DNA of 9,441 bases. Origin: Chloroflexota bacterium (lineage in GTDB: Bacteria > Chloroflexota > Anaerolineae > UBA4142). The translations under genes and the position numbers were made by a program. The DNA is taken from NCBI GenBank assembly GCA_016199405.1, contig JACQGS010000298.1, positions 1 to 9,441 on the forward strand, read 5' to 3'. Below, one piece after another: positions 1 through 7,194 of the stretch (position 1 is its first letter; every line of letters starts with the position of its first letter). A model generated the notes under the pieces. It ran no database searches, was not told where the DNA came from, and saw only the letters and a list, made by a program, of their open reading frames with translations.

Positions 1-2255
1 CCATCGTCAAGCGGCTGTATGTGCGCGAAGACGACCTGACACGGCTCGCGAAAAAATTCGGCGTGAATCCCGATCCTTTCGCCGCGGAAAACGCGAACGC
101 CCTGCACGAAATTTTCGGCGTCGCCGATTCCGCCGGGCTCGACAAGATTTTGCGCGGCGGCATTCCGCATTCGGTCTTGAACGCCAAAGAACACGAGCGC
201 GAGGCGCACGTCATCGCGCGCGCGGGCGAGCCGCACACGATCACGCTGGCGACGAATATGGCGGGGCGCGGCGTCGACATCAAGCTTGGCGGCGAATTGC
301 CGGAAGAAACGCTGACGGAACTCGCGCGCATTTTGCATCGCGCCGGAATTGACCCGTACAATTTGTCGTTCGACCAGATTGCAGAGGCGCTTGATAAGAT
401 TCCGCCCGCCGAGTACGCGCTCGACGCGGAACACGTCGAACGATTTCGCCGGCATATGAACGATCGCGCGCGGGTGCGTGAGCTCGGCGGTCTGCGCATC
501 GTCGGCACGGAACGGCACGAAGCGCGGCGCATCGACAATCAACTGCGCGGACGTTCCGGTCGGCAGGGCGACGCGGGCTCCTCGCGTTTTTACGTTTCGA
601 TTGAAGATGAGATTATGCGGCGAATGGGCGGCAAGGGCATGATGGATCGCGTGTGGATCGAAGACATTCCGATTGAACACGATTGGGTCACGCGCGCGTT
701 GGAGCAATCGCAGGTCAAGATGGAGGGCTACAACTTTGACATCCGCAAGCACCTGCTGGAATACGACGACGTTCTGAACAAACAACGCGAAATTATTTAC
801 GGACAACGCTTTCGCATCCTGACCAAAGCCGATCTGCGTGATGATTTGCGCGGCTGGGCGCACGAAGAAATCGCGCGCGCGGTTTCGGAAGAATTGAAAG
901 CCGCCGGCGATCACGCCGAATCGCGTTTGCTTGCGCGCATTGACGCGCTCATGCCCGGTTTTTATTTGAGCGAAAATGAGCTGGTGCCGCCGTACTCGCT
1001 GGAATTGATTTTGCGCGAACTCGGTGAAAAACCGGACGCGCCGGCGCTGCTGGCGGCGGCGCGGCGCGCGCTGGAACTGCATCGCGATTTTTTGATCGAG
1101 TCGGTCGTGCCAGAGACGCTGAATCAATTCGAAGCGCAATACCAGACGACGTGGGGCGAAATCGAAGACCTCGCCAAAAATACGCTGGCGACGGCGCAGC
1201 AAGAAGCGCAAGAGCAAAATCGCCGGCTGGATGCGGCATCACTCGCGCAAACGGTCGGACGCGCGGTCGGAATGAATATCGCGTTGCGCGGCGCGGCGAT
1301 CAGCGAAAAAGAAATCCTCGACACGGTGCGTCGCAACTTTGATTTACGCGTGGTCGATCAGATCGCACGGCGCGTGGTGAAGCGCGCTGGCGTTGAATTT
1401 CAACTGCCCTGGGGCGGCGAGGCAGAATTGGAATTTACCCTCTTGCGCGATACGCTGACCGCCGCGCTAGAAAAAGCGTACGCCGCACATGCCGACAAAA
1501 CGCTCGCGGAAATCGAGCGAGAGTTGACAGAGCGCGGCAAGCCAGAAAATTTGGAATCACGTCCACAGCGCGCGTTTGCGCTCTTCAGTCTCAGCCACGC
1601 GCGGCGCGCGATCTTCGATCAGCGCACGCATCGCAGAATGGAAATGTGGACGCCGCGCTTTCCGTGGCTGCACCTCGCGGCGGAGCAAATTGGCAAAACT
1701 GAAGCGGACACGCTGAAAGAGGAACTCGGTGAGTATTGGAGCGCGTCGCTCGCAGAATTGGAACACGCGCGCGGCGGCGCGGAATCGTTCAACGATTTGT
1801 TGCGTGAGTTGATGCTGTCGGTCGTGACGAGTTTGTGGGTAGATTATTTGACCGACATTGAAGAGCTGCGCACCGGTATCGGCTTGCAAGCGTTCGGTCA
1901 ACGCGACCCGCTGGTGGAATACAAACGCCGCGCGTTTGCGATGTTCCAAGAGTTGTATACGCGCATCCGGACGCAGGTCGTCGGCAATATTTTTACGTAT
2001 CAATATCGCGGCTTGGCGAAACTAGAATCCGCCTCGCGTGATCACATCGCGCCCGCCGCGCTGCCAATCGCAACGCCAGCGGTGGTTGCCGCGCCGACCT
2101 CTCCCCCATCCCCCTCCCCTAATAAGGGAGGGGGCGGAGCGCGCGTAGCCGTCGCGTCACGACCAACGAATACCGGCACTCTGGGCAGAAACGATCCGTG
2201 CTGGTGCGGCAGCGGCAAGAAATATAAACATTGTCATATGAAAAGTGACAAGTGA
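1..2255 (+). CDS. secA: Protein translocase subunit SecA, 5'-truncated by the window edge
   Basis: SecA is the cytoplasmic ATPase motor that drives unfolded preproteins through SecYEG. The frame is open from the first complete codon (base 3), so the GTG at 21 is an internal Val and the true start lies upstream. NBD1 (Walker A/B) and probably most of the preprotein-crosslinking domain are missing. Numbering from the GTG, I see the end of NBD2 with TNMAGRGVDI (78-87), GTERHEARRIDNQLRGRSGR (162-181, motif VI arginines) and the scaffold-helix signature NFDIRKHLLEYDDV near 240. The SLWVDYL...GIGLQAFGQRDPLVEYKRR block lies near 604-635. After a Pro/Gly/Ala linker comes a C-terminal SEC-C zinc motif, CWCGSGKKYKHCH (C727, C729, C738, H739). 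The segment between IYGQR and SLWVDYL is about 340 residues, against roughly 110 in E. coli SecA (from memory). The linker carries an in-frame palindromic repeat, and the last codons and stop lie in a tandem repeat. Identity is secure. Confidence 0.97.
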   Translation, partial: IVKRLYVREDDLTRLAKKFGVNPDPFAAENANALHEIFGVADSAGLDKILRGGIPHSVLNAKEHEREAHVIARAGEPHTITLATNMAGRGVDIKLGGELPEETLTELARILHRAGIDPYNLSFDQIAEALDKIPPAEYALDAEHVERFRRHMNDRARVRELGGLRIVGTERHEARRIDNQLRGRSGRQGDAGSSRFYVSIEDEIMRRMGGKGMMDRVWIEDIPIEHDWVTRALEQSQVKMEGYNFDIRKHLLEYDDVLNKQREIIYGQRFRILTKADLRDDLRGWAHEEIARAVSEELKAAGDHAESRLLARIDALMPGFYLSENELVPPYSLELILRELGEKPDAPALLAAARRALELHRDFLIESVVPETLNQFEAQYQTTWGEIEDLAKNTLATAQQEAQEQNRRLDAASLAQTVGRAVGMNIALRGAAISEKEILDTVRRNFDLRVVDQIARRVVKRAGVEFQLPWGGEAELEFTLLRDTLTAALEKAYAAHADKTLAEIERELTERGKPENLESRPQRAFALFSLSHARRAIFDQRTHRRMEMWTPRFPWLHLAAEQIGKTEADTLKEELGEYWSASLAELEHARGGAESFNDLLRELMLSVVTSLWVDYLTDIEELRTGIGLQAFGQRDPLVEYKRRAFAMFQELYTRIRTQVVGNIFTYQYRGLAKLESASRDHIAPAALPIATPAVVAAPTSPPSPSPNKGGGGARVAVASRPTNTGTLGRNDPCWCGSGKKYKHCHMKSDK
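2101..2135. repeat. C/G-rich palindromic repeat inside the secA linker
   Basis: CCCCCTCCCCT (2110-2120), an AATA loop, then AGGGAGGGGG (2125-2134) form a near-perfect inverted repeat with one bulged C. A second run of C lies just upstream (2103-2107). It is read in frame as a Pro/Ser-rich then Asn-Lys-Gly-rich stretch without a stop. It sits between the last SecA core helices and the SEC-C motif, a linker that tolerates insertion. It looks like one copy of a dispersed repeat family, but copy number cannot be judged from this window. Confidence 0.6.
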
Positions 2256-2330
2256 CGAGACAAGTGACGAGTGACGTGTGACAAGTGACGTGGGGAAAAC
2301 CTCGTCACCTGCCACTCGACACCCGTCACC
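2245..2330. repeat. GTGACNN heptamer tandem repeat with 30-nt imperfect hairpin
   Basis: Units of 7 nt starting GTGAC run from 2245: full units at 2245, 2252, 2264, 2271, 2278 and 2285, with a 5-nt remnant (GACAA) at 2259. The secA stop TGA (2253-2255) lies inside the second unit. Bases 2264-2293 are complementary to 2300-2329 at 24 of 30 positions, around a 6-nt GGAAAA loop. The right arm is therefore the same heptamer series in inverted orientation. No T-run follows, so it is not a standard intrinsic terminator, although the RNA hairpin could protect the secA 3' end. It also separates secA from the promoter that follows. Confidence 0.75.
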
Positions 2331-2342
2331 CTCTTTGTCCTA

Positions 2343-2371
2343 TTGCGATTGCATTTCCATCGTGCTAGAAT
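2343..2371 (+). promoter_or_regulatory. Predicted sigma70-type promoter with extended -10
   Basis: TTGCGA (2343-2348, 4/6 to TTGACA) is separated by exactly 17 nt from TAGAAT (2366-2371, 5/6 to TATAAT). A TGC precedes the -10 hexamer, giving an extended -10. Transcription would start near 2378, only about 9 nt before the ATG at 2387, so the mRNA would be nearly leaderless. It is the best promoter match I found ahead of the wHTH/ATPase/kinase genes and lies just past the secA repeat hairpin. It is a match by eye only. Confidence 0.5.
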
Positions 2372-2386
2372 CGGTCGAGCGGAACC

Positions 2387-2782
2387 ATGCAGAAACCCGT
2401 GGCAGTGCAAAATGATCCATTTACGCAACGCGTGATGAGCGACGTGGATCCCGATTTGTTGGTTTTGATCCAAACCAAAATCAACACGTTCTTGAAATGG
2501 GATATCGTCAAATTTTTTGGCGAAAATCCGGGGACGTTGGATCACGCCGGTCAAATCGCGGTTTATATTGGACGCGATGCCGGCGCGGTGCAAGCCGAAC
2601 TGGACATTCTCGCCGCCGAAGGCATCCTGCAACGGAACGAACGCGCGGCGCCCGCGGTGTACGCCTTGGCGAAAGATGCCGCGATCCGCGCGCTGGTCCA
2701 AAAATTTTTGCGCGCTTGCAATGATCGTGATTTCCGCGTCAAGGCGGTCTACCACGTGATGCGAGGCGCGCCGCAACATTGA
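2387..2782 (+). CDS. Small winged-helix-like protein, putative regulator paired with the KaiC-like ATPase
   Basis: This 131-aa cytoplasmic protein has no recognised family name. The middle looks like a winged helix-turn-helix: helix WDIVKFFGENP (about 38-48), a helix pair over TLDHAGQIAVYIGRDAGAVQ (about 50-69), a helix ending LDILAAEGILQ, and a hairpin-like ERAAPAVYAL wing (about 85-95). A last helical segment ends in basic RVKAVYHVMRG. No metal-binding or catalytic motif is visible. The ATG at 2387 has only a weak GAGCGGA upstream, which fits the near-leaderless promoter just before it. Its stop is 17 nt before the ATPase ATG, so the two are very probably co-transcribed. It may bind DNA near its own promoter or serve as a protein-interaction winged helix for the ATPase; both are inference. 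That it is a real gene is likely. Confidence 0.75.
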   Translation: MQKPVAVQNDPFTQRVMSDVDPDLLVLIQTKINTFLKWDIVKFFGENPGTLDHAGQIAVYIGRDAGAVQAELDILAAEGILQRNERAAPAVYALAKDAAIRALVQKFLRACNDRDFRVKAVYHVMRGAPQH

Positions 2783-2784
2783 AT

Positions 2785-2790
2785 GGGGGA
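2785..2790 (+). promoter_or_regulatory. Ribosome binding site that sets the ATPase start
   Basis: GGGGGA lies 9 nt before the ATG at 2800. This favours 2800 over the in-frame TTG at 2779, which overlaps the previous stop but has no comparable site in front of it. The motif GVRGLDEMLNGG, the usual start of KaiC-like domains, begins six residues after the ATG. Confidence 0.65.
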
Positions 2791-2799
2791 CGAAAAAAT

Positions 2800-3561
2800 A
2801 TGGACCGTGTAAAAACCGGCGTACGCGGTCTCGATGAGATGCTGAACGGCGGATTTTTGCCGCAAACAGTCAATCTCTTTGAAGGCGCGCCCGGCACCGG
2901 CAAGACGACGTTGGGGATGCAATTCATTTACAACGGTGCAGTGCAGTACGCTGAGCCCGGGCTGATCATGACCTTTGAAGAATTTCCCCAACAATACTAT
3001 CGCGACGCGGAATCCTTCGGCTGGGATTTCCACGCGCTGGAACGCGCCGGCAAGTTGCGCGTCCTCATGACCAGCCCGCAAGTTTCGCAGCGCGATCTGG
3101 AAACCGTCGGCGGCAATATCGAAACCATCGTGCGCGAAATGGGCGCGCGCCGCATCCTCATCGACAGTCTCTCGCATCTCTCGCGGCTGGCGAAAGATCC
3201 AGTCGAACGCCGCTCACTCGAATTCGCGTTTATGAACGCGCTCAAACGCGAAGGATTGACCGCTTTCCTCACGCGCGAAAGTCTCGCCTTCCCCAGCCCA
3301 CAGTTCGACCCGGAACCGGGCATTGCGTTTCTGGTGGATTCTTATAGTTTGCTCCGCTATGTGGAGATTGAGAGCGAAATGCGGCGCGCGCTTTTGGTCT
3401 TGAAAATGCGCGGCAGTGATCACGCGCGCGACATTCGCGAATTTCGGGTCACCGCGCAAGGCGTTGAGGTGCAGAGCAAGTTTGCCGGGCGCGAAGGGAT
3501 CATGAGCGGCAGCCCGCGGCAAATGGCGGACTCGTTCGTCGAAGCGTTTATTAAGCGCTAG
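2800..3561 (+). CDS. Single-domain KaiC-like (RecA/RadA superfamily) ATPase
   Basis: This 253-aa protein is one KaiC-type P-loop ATPase domain, a family that forms hexameric rings and acts as an ATP-driven switch. From the ATG at 2800 it has TGVRGLDEMLNGG (6-18), Walker A GAPGTGKTT (29-37), the paired glutamates of TFEE (E60/E61, the catalytic position in KaiC), Walker B RRILIDSLS (D122), and a late KMRGSDH block followed by the IREFRVTAQGVEV strand pair. It has a single domain, so it lacks the KaiC CII half with its Ser/Thr autophosphorylation sites, and it should not be called circadian KaiC. No kaiA or kaiB is present. It lies between a winged-helix-like gene and membrane/kinase genes in one direction, which suggests a signalling or regulatory ATPase rather than DNA repair. 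RadA/Sms is unlikely: there is no zinc finger and no Lon-like tail. Confidence 0.9.
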   Translation: MDRVKTGVRGLDEMLNGGFLPQTVNLFEGAPGTGKTTLGMQFIYNGAVQYAEPGLIMTFEEFPQQYYRDAESFGWDFHALERAGKLRVLMTSPQVSQRDLETVGGNIETIVREMGARRILIDSLSHLSRLAKDPVERRSLEFAFMNALKREGLTAFLTRESLAFPSPQFDPEPGIAFLVDSYSLLRYVEIESEMRRALLVLKMRGSDHARDIREFRVTAQGVEVQSKFAGREGIMSGSPRQMADSFVEAFIKR

Positions 3562-3617
3562 CAAATGGTCGGCGCGAGGAGATTCTTTGACAATCTGGAG
3601 GGAGCGAGGGGCATAGC

Positions 3618-3908
3618 GTGATCCTCGAACGCGTTCTAATTCTAATCGCTTTTGGCGCGCTCGCCGTCGCCCTGGCTTTTCTTTTTCTGATTGCGCGCTT
3701 TTATGAAATCAAAGCGCGCGAGCCGGTTCGTGCCCGCCTTTTTTTGGGGCTGGCGGCTCTGCTCTTCGCCGCGGGCGTTGCCCTCGCCTTCGATAGTGAC
3801 GGAACGCAAGGTAACGTAATCAGCGATACGCTGATGTTCTTGGGCGGGAGCGGAACGATCGCGCTGGAATACTTTCTGCTGACTGTGTTAACGCGGAGAA
3901 AGACTTGA
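3618..3908 (+). CDS. Small three-helix membrane protein A
   Basis: This 96-aa protein is not recognised as a family member. It has predicted membrane helices at about 5-27 (LILIAFGALAVALAFLFLIA region), 41-58 (LFLGLAALLFAAGVALAF) and 69-91 (MFLGGSGTIALEYFLLTVL). A basic loop (KAREPVRAR) lies between helices 1 and 2, and an acidic loop (DSDGTQGN) between 2 and 3. By the positive-inside rule the basic loop and the C-terminal TRRKT face the cytoplasm. The GTG start at 3618 is supported by GAGGGG 6 nt upstream. Its stop overlaps the TTG start of the next gene (TTGA), implying translational coupling. It follows the ATPase by 56 nt. Function is unknown; position suggests a membrane partner of the downstream kinase. 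Confidence 0.75.
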   Translation: MILERVLILIAFGALAVALAFLFLIARFYEIKAREPVRARLFLGLAALLFAAGVALAFDSDGTQGNVISDTLMFLGGSGTIALEYFLLTVLTRRKT

Positions 3909-4240
3909 CGCGATTACTGCTCGCCATGCTTTCCCTGTTGGGGGTTGGGGCATTCTTGTCGACGTATTTCGTGCTGGCGCGCTTGAGCCGCCGGTTGGGG
4001 GATGTGCTCAAAATGAAGCCCTACTATCGCGGTTACTATCTCAGCGCCGCACTTGCCGCGTTGGCGCTGACGTCCGATTTCATCAGTCTGCGCGTACACG
4101 TGCCGGTCGGCACCGAATATTTGTTTCCAACCGATGCGCAATTTCTTCTGTGGACGTTTTACCTGCCGCTGGCGCTTTCCGCCATCGTTGCCTTGATCGT
4201 CACCTGGCGTTATTGGGGCTGGCTGCTACGCCGCCCCTAA
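3905..4240 (+). CDS. Small three-helix membrane protein B
   Basis: This 111-aa protein is not recognised. Predicted membrane helices lie at about 3-26 (LLLAMLSLLGVGAFLSTYFV region), 45-64 (YYLSAALAALALTSDFISLR region) and 80-104 (FLLWTFYLPLALSAIVALIV region). A basic loop (RLSRRLGDVLKMKPYYRG) separates helices 1 and 2, a roughly 17-residue loop separates 2 and 3, and the tail is basic (LLRRP). The TTG at 3905 overlaps the preceding TGA, and GGAG lies 6 nt upstream, so coupled translation is likely. Its layout parallels membrane protein A and the membrane hairpin of the following kinase. It is in the same frame as the kinase, with two stop codons (4238-4240 and 4256-4258) between them. Function is unknown. 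Confidence 0.72.
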   Translation: MTRLLLAMLSLLGVGAFLSTYFVLARLSRRLGDVLKMKPYYRGYYLSAALAALALTSDFISLRVHVPVGTEYLFPTDAQFLLWTFYLPLALSAIVALIVTWRYWGWLLRRP

Positions 4241-4300
4241 GTTTCTCTGCCTCTATAAACTCTCGGCGGCGTTCCCGCGAGGCGAGACCAAAAACTCTTT

Positions 4301-7186
4301 ATGTTGCAAAAAAATCTGCAAACCTCCCATCACAAATGGTGGCATCGGCTCGCCCGCCGTCGCCGTGGCGTGGCGATTGCCGCGTGGTTTTTTTTCGAGA
4401 CCATTGCGCTGATCGATCTGGCGCATAATGTCGATTTGTACGGGGCGGGGTTTTTGCGCGATGGGATTGAAATCTCGGGTTATGTCACCGACCCACTCCT
4501 GATTGCGCTCTTGGTCTACATCGCGCTGCGCGCGGTTTCGCGCCAAGCGCGCGCGCTCGATGTTGCGGAGGCGATCGTTTCGAACGCGCCGATTGGAATT
4601 CTGACGACGGACGCGCGCGGGCGCATTACGTTTGTGAACGAAACCGGTCTCCAATTGATGAACGAAGCAAATCTCAAGGCAGTCCCCGGCGCGCGGGTGC
4701 AAGAACTGCCGCCGCTGCGCGGCACTTTGCTCGAAAAAAATTTTGCGGACGCGTTGCGCGGCGACGCGTTTCTATCGAACGATGTCGAGTACACCATGAC
4801 GCCGGGCAAATCGAGTTACCTGACGATGCGGGGCGTGCCTCTCCGCGACACCGCCGGTCAGGTCGATGGCATCCTGGTGCTGATGGAAGACACGACGGAG
4901 CGCCGGCAATGGCAACGTGAAATCCAAACGCGCAGCGATCAAACCCAACGCCACGTACGCGAACTGGAAATTCTGCGCGAGGTCAGCGTCGCGGCAACGT
5001 CAACACTCGAACTCGATGAAGTGTTGCGGCTGGTATACGAGCGCGTGCGCACGATGATGCACACCAACACGTTCTTTATCGCGCTGTATGATGATCAGAC
5101 GCAAGACCTGCATTTTGAATTCCTCATGGACAACGGCGTGGCGATGCCCAAGTATGTTCAACGCTTGACGTCCTTTGGGGGATTGAGCGGTTGGATTATT
5201 CAACACAGAGAGCCCCTGTTGACCGCGGATTTGGCGGAGGCAACAAATTTACCAACGCAACCGGGCACGTTCGGAACGATGTCGCGCGCGTTCTTGGGCG
5301 TGCCGCTCGTCGTGCAGGATCGCGTCATTGGCGTGATGTCGGTTCAAAGCTATCAACCGAATCAGTTCGATCAAGATCATCTGCGCCTGATGGTTGCGAT
5401 TGCCAATCAAATCAGCATTATTATCGAAAACGCGCGGCTTTTTTCCGAAATGCGCGTGACCGCGGAAGAGTTTCGCGTCGCGCATGACATTGCGCGGGCA
5501 ATCAATTCCACGCTCAATCTCACGGAGGTGCTGAATCTCTTTTTCGAACGCGTCAATGCGTTGTTCAACGTCGAAGCCGGTTCGCTGCTACTGCTCGATC
5601 CGCAGACCAACGAATTAGTTTTCGAGGTGGTGCATGGGGGCGCGGGCGAATCGCTCTTGCACAAGCGGATGCGGAGTGACAAAGGCATCGTCGGTTGGGT
5701 GACGATGCACGGGGAATCGGTGCTGGTGCCTGACGTGCGGCAGGATGCGCGTTGGTTCAGCGAGGTCGATTCCGCGACGCGCTACGTCACACGCTCGATT
5801 CTCTCCGCGCCGATTCGCGTCCAAGCGCGCACCATCGGCGCGATTGAACTGATCAACCGGCGGAACGGCAATCCCTTCAACGAAACCGATCAGAAACTGC
5901 TCGAAATGTTCGCCGTCTCTGCCGGCATCGCCATTGAAAACGCGCGGCTCCATCGGCAGACCGAACAACGGCTCGCCGAAGTTTCGATGCTGAACACGAT
6001 CGCGAATCAACTCGCGTCTTCGCTGGAACTGGACGAGATTCTCAATTCGGTGGCGACGCGGCTGCGGTCGTTGTTTAATTGCCGCGCGGTTTCGATTCAT
6101 TTACTGAATGCGGAAAAAAAATTCCTGAATTTGCAAGCGTCGAGCGGCTTGGCGCCCGAACGACCCTTTCAAGGAATCACCATGGGCACGGGCGTCGCCG
6201 GTCGGGTCGCGCGGGACGGGACGTTTATGCATATCCGGCGCGCGCAAGAGGCGCCGGCAGACGCGCGGATCTGCGCGGAAACCCAATCGTTGCTCAGCGT
6301 TCCGCTCGCGAGTCGCGAACGCATTCTAGGCACGCTCAGTCTCGATAGTTCCCAGTCGAACGCCTTCAGCGAAGACGATCAACGCTTGCTTACGATCGTC
6401 GCGTCGCAAATTGCCACCGCGATTGAAAACGCGCAATTGTATCGCGATCTCAAAGAGCGCGCCGCGCATTTGCGCCGCGCATTTGATGAGTTGAAAGAAT
6501 TGGATCGTCTCAAGACCGAGTTCACCCAGAACGTCTCGCACGAGTTGCGCACCCCGCTGACATTTATCAAGGGCTATGTGGAACTCTTGCGCGAAGAAAA
6601 TCTGGGCGAATTCTCACCCAAGGCGCGCGAAGCGCTGGACATCGTGGCGAACAAGACGGACGCGCTCATTCATTTGGTCAATAGCATTCTGACGTTTCAA
6701 CAGGTTGAGTCCGGCAAATTGCGCGTCGAGACACTGGAAATTCAACAGCTCGTTCATCAAGCCGTGCTCGGCGCAAGCGCGTCGGCGGGACACGCGCGCG
6801 TGGAATTGATCGAAGCAATCGCGCCGAATTTGCCGCCGCTCGTCGGCGATGCCGAACGCCTGACGCAAGTGCTCGATAATCTACTTGCCAACGCGATTAA
6901 ATTTAGTCCCGACGGCGGTACGGTGCGCGTGCGCGTAGGCGAGAGCGACGGATTTATTCAAGTGGACGTGCAAGATAGCGGAGTCGGCATCCCGCCAGAA
7001 AAATTGAGCCACGTGTTCGACCGCTTTTATCAAGTGGACGGTTCCGCGACGCGGCGCTTTGGCGGCACCGGGCTAGGGCTGGCGATCGTCAAGCGGATTG
7101 TGGAATCGCATCGCGGGCGGGTGTGGGCAGAGAGCGTCGAAGGCAAGGGGAGCACGTTTAGTTTTACTTTGCCAAAAAATCCTTAG
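4301..7186 (+). CDS. Membrane sensor histidine kinase: 2 TM, PAS, three GAF, HisKA, HATPase
   Basis: This 961-aa hybrid-sensor-type kinase lacks a receiver domain. In order it has a basic N-terminus (RLARRRRG), TM1 about 23-42, a short loop, TM2 about 62-79, and a PAS domain about 88-200 (NAPIGILTTDARGRITFVN, closing MEDTTERR). GAF1 (about 223-382), GAF2 (about 393-552) and GAF3 (about 560-715) follow; each ends in a variant of IENARL, as GAF domains in tandem do. A helix, LKELDRLKTEF, leads into the HisKA H-box VSHELRTPL with phospho-acceptor H747. The HATPase domain shows the N-box (NLLANAIKFSP, N860/N864), G1 DSGVGIPPEK (D892), F-box FDRFYQVD and G2 GGTGLGLAIVK. All catalytic boxes are intact, so it should autophosphorylate. 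No invariant bilin or haem ligand can be assigned by eye to the GAFs. An in-frame stop at 4256 excludes a longer start; the ribosome site at the ATG is weak. No response regulator gene is in the window. Confidence 0.96.
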   Translation: MLQKNLQTSHHKWWHRLARRRRGVAIAAWFFFETIALIDLAHNVDLYGAGFLRDGIEISGYVTDPLLIALLVYIALRAVSRQARALDVAEAIVSNAPIGILTTDARGRITFVNETGLQLMNEANLKAVPGARVQELPPLRGTLLEKNFADALRGDAFLSNDVEYTMTPGKSSYLTMRGVPLRDTAGQVDGILVLMEDTTERRQWQREIQTRSDQTQRHVRELEILREVSVAATSTLELDEVLRLVYERVRTMMHTNTFFIALYDDQTQDLHFEFLMDNGVAMPKYVQRLTSFGGLSGWIIQHREPLLTADLAEATNLPTQPGTFGTMSRAFLGVPLVVQDRVIGVMSVQSYQPNQFDQDHLRLMVAIANQISIIIENARLFSEMRVTAEEFRVAHDIARAINSTLNLTEVLNLFFERVNALFNVEAGSLLLLDPQTNELVFEVVHGGAGESLLHKRMRSDKGIVGWVTMHGESVLVPDVRQDARWFSEVDSATRYVTRSILSAPIRVQARTIGAIELINRRNGNPFNETDQKLLEMFAVSAGIAIENARLHRQTEQRLAEVSMLNTIANQLASSLELDEILNSVATRLRSLFNCRAVSIHLLNAEKKFLNLQASSGLAPERPFQGITMGTGVAGRVARDGTFMHIRRAQEAPADARICAETQSLLSVPLASRERILGTLSLDSSQSNAFSEDDQRLLTIVASQIATAIENAQLYRDLKERAAHLRRAFDELKELDRLKTEFTQNVSHELRTPLTFIKGYVELLREENLGEFSPKAREALDIVANKTDALIHLVNSILTFQQVESGKLRVETLEIQQLVHQAVLGASASAGHARVELIEAIAPNLPPLVGDAERLTQVLDNLLANAIKFSPDGGTVRVRVGESDGFIQVDVQDSGVGIPPEKLSHVFDRFYQVDGSATRRFGGTGLGLAIVKRIVESHRGRVWAESVEGKGSTFSFTLPKNP

Positions 7187-7194
7187 CGCGCCTC

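Noticed and set aside
2234..2779. 181-aa leftward frame opposite the winged-helix gene
   Set aside because: It crosses the GTGAC repeat array and the promoter and has no family features, while the plus-strand gene fits the operon and has sensible protein composition.
2779..2799. TTG at 2779 as the ATPase start, giving seven extra residues
   Set aside because: The ATG at 2800 has GGGGGA at good spacing and begins just before the conserved KaiC-like N-terminal motif.
2800..3561. True circadian KaiC or RadA/Sms
   Set aside because: There is a single ATPase domain only, with no kaiA/kaiB, no zinc finger and no Lon-like C-terminus, so only 'KaiC-like ATPase' is supported.
3587..3616. Perfect TTGACA (3587-3592) before membrane protein A as a promoter
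   Set aside because: No acceptable -10 is found 16-18 nt downstream (GGCATA/GCATAG), and the start point would fall inside the gene.
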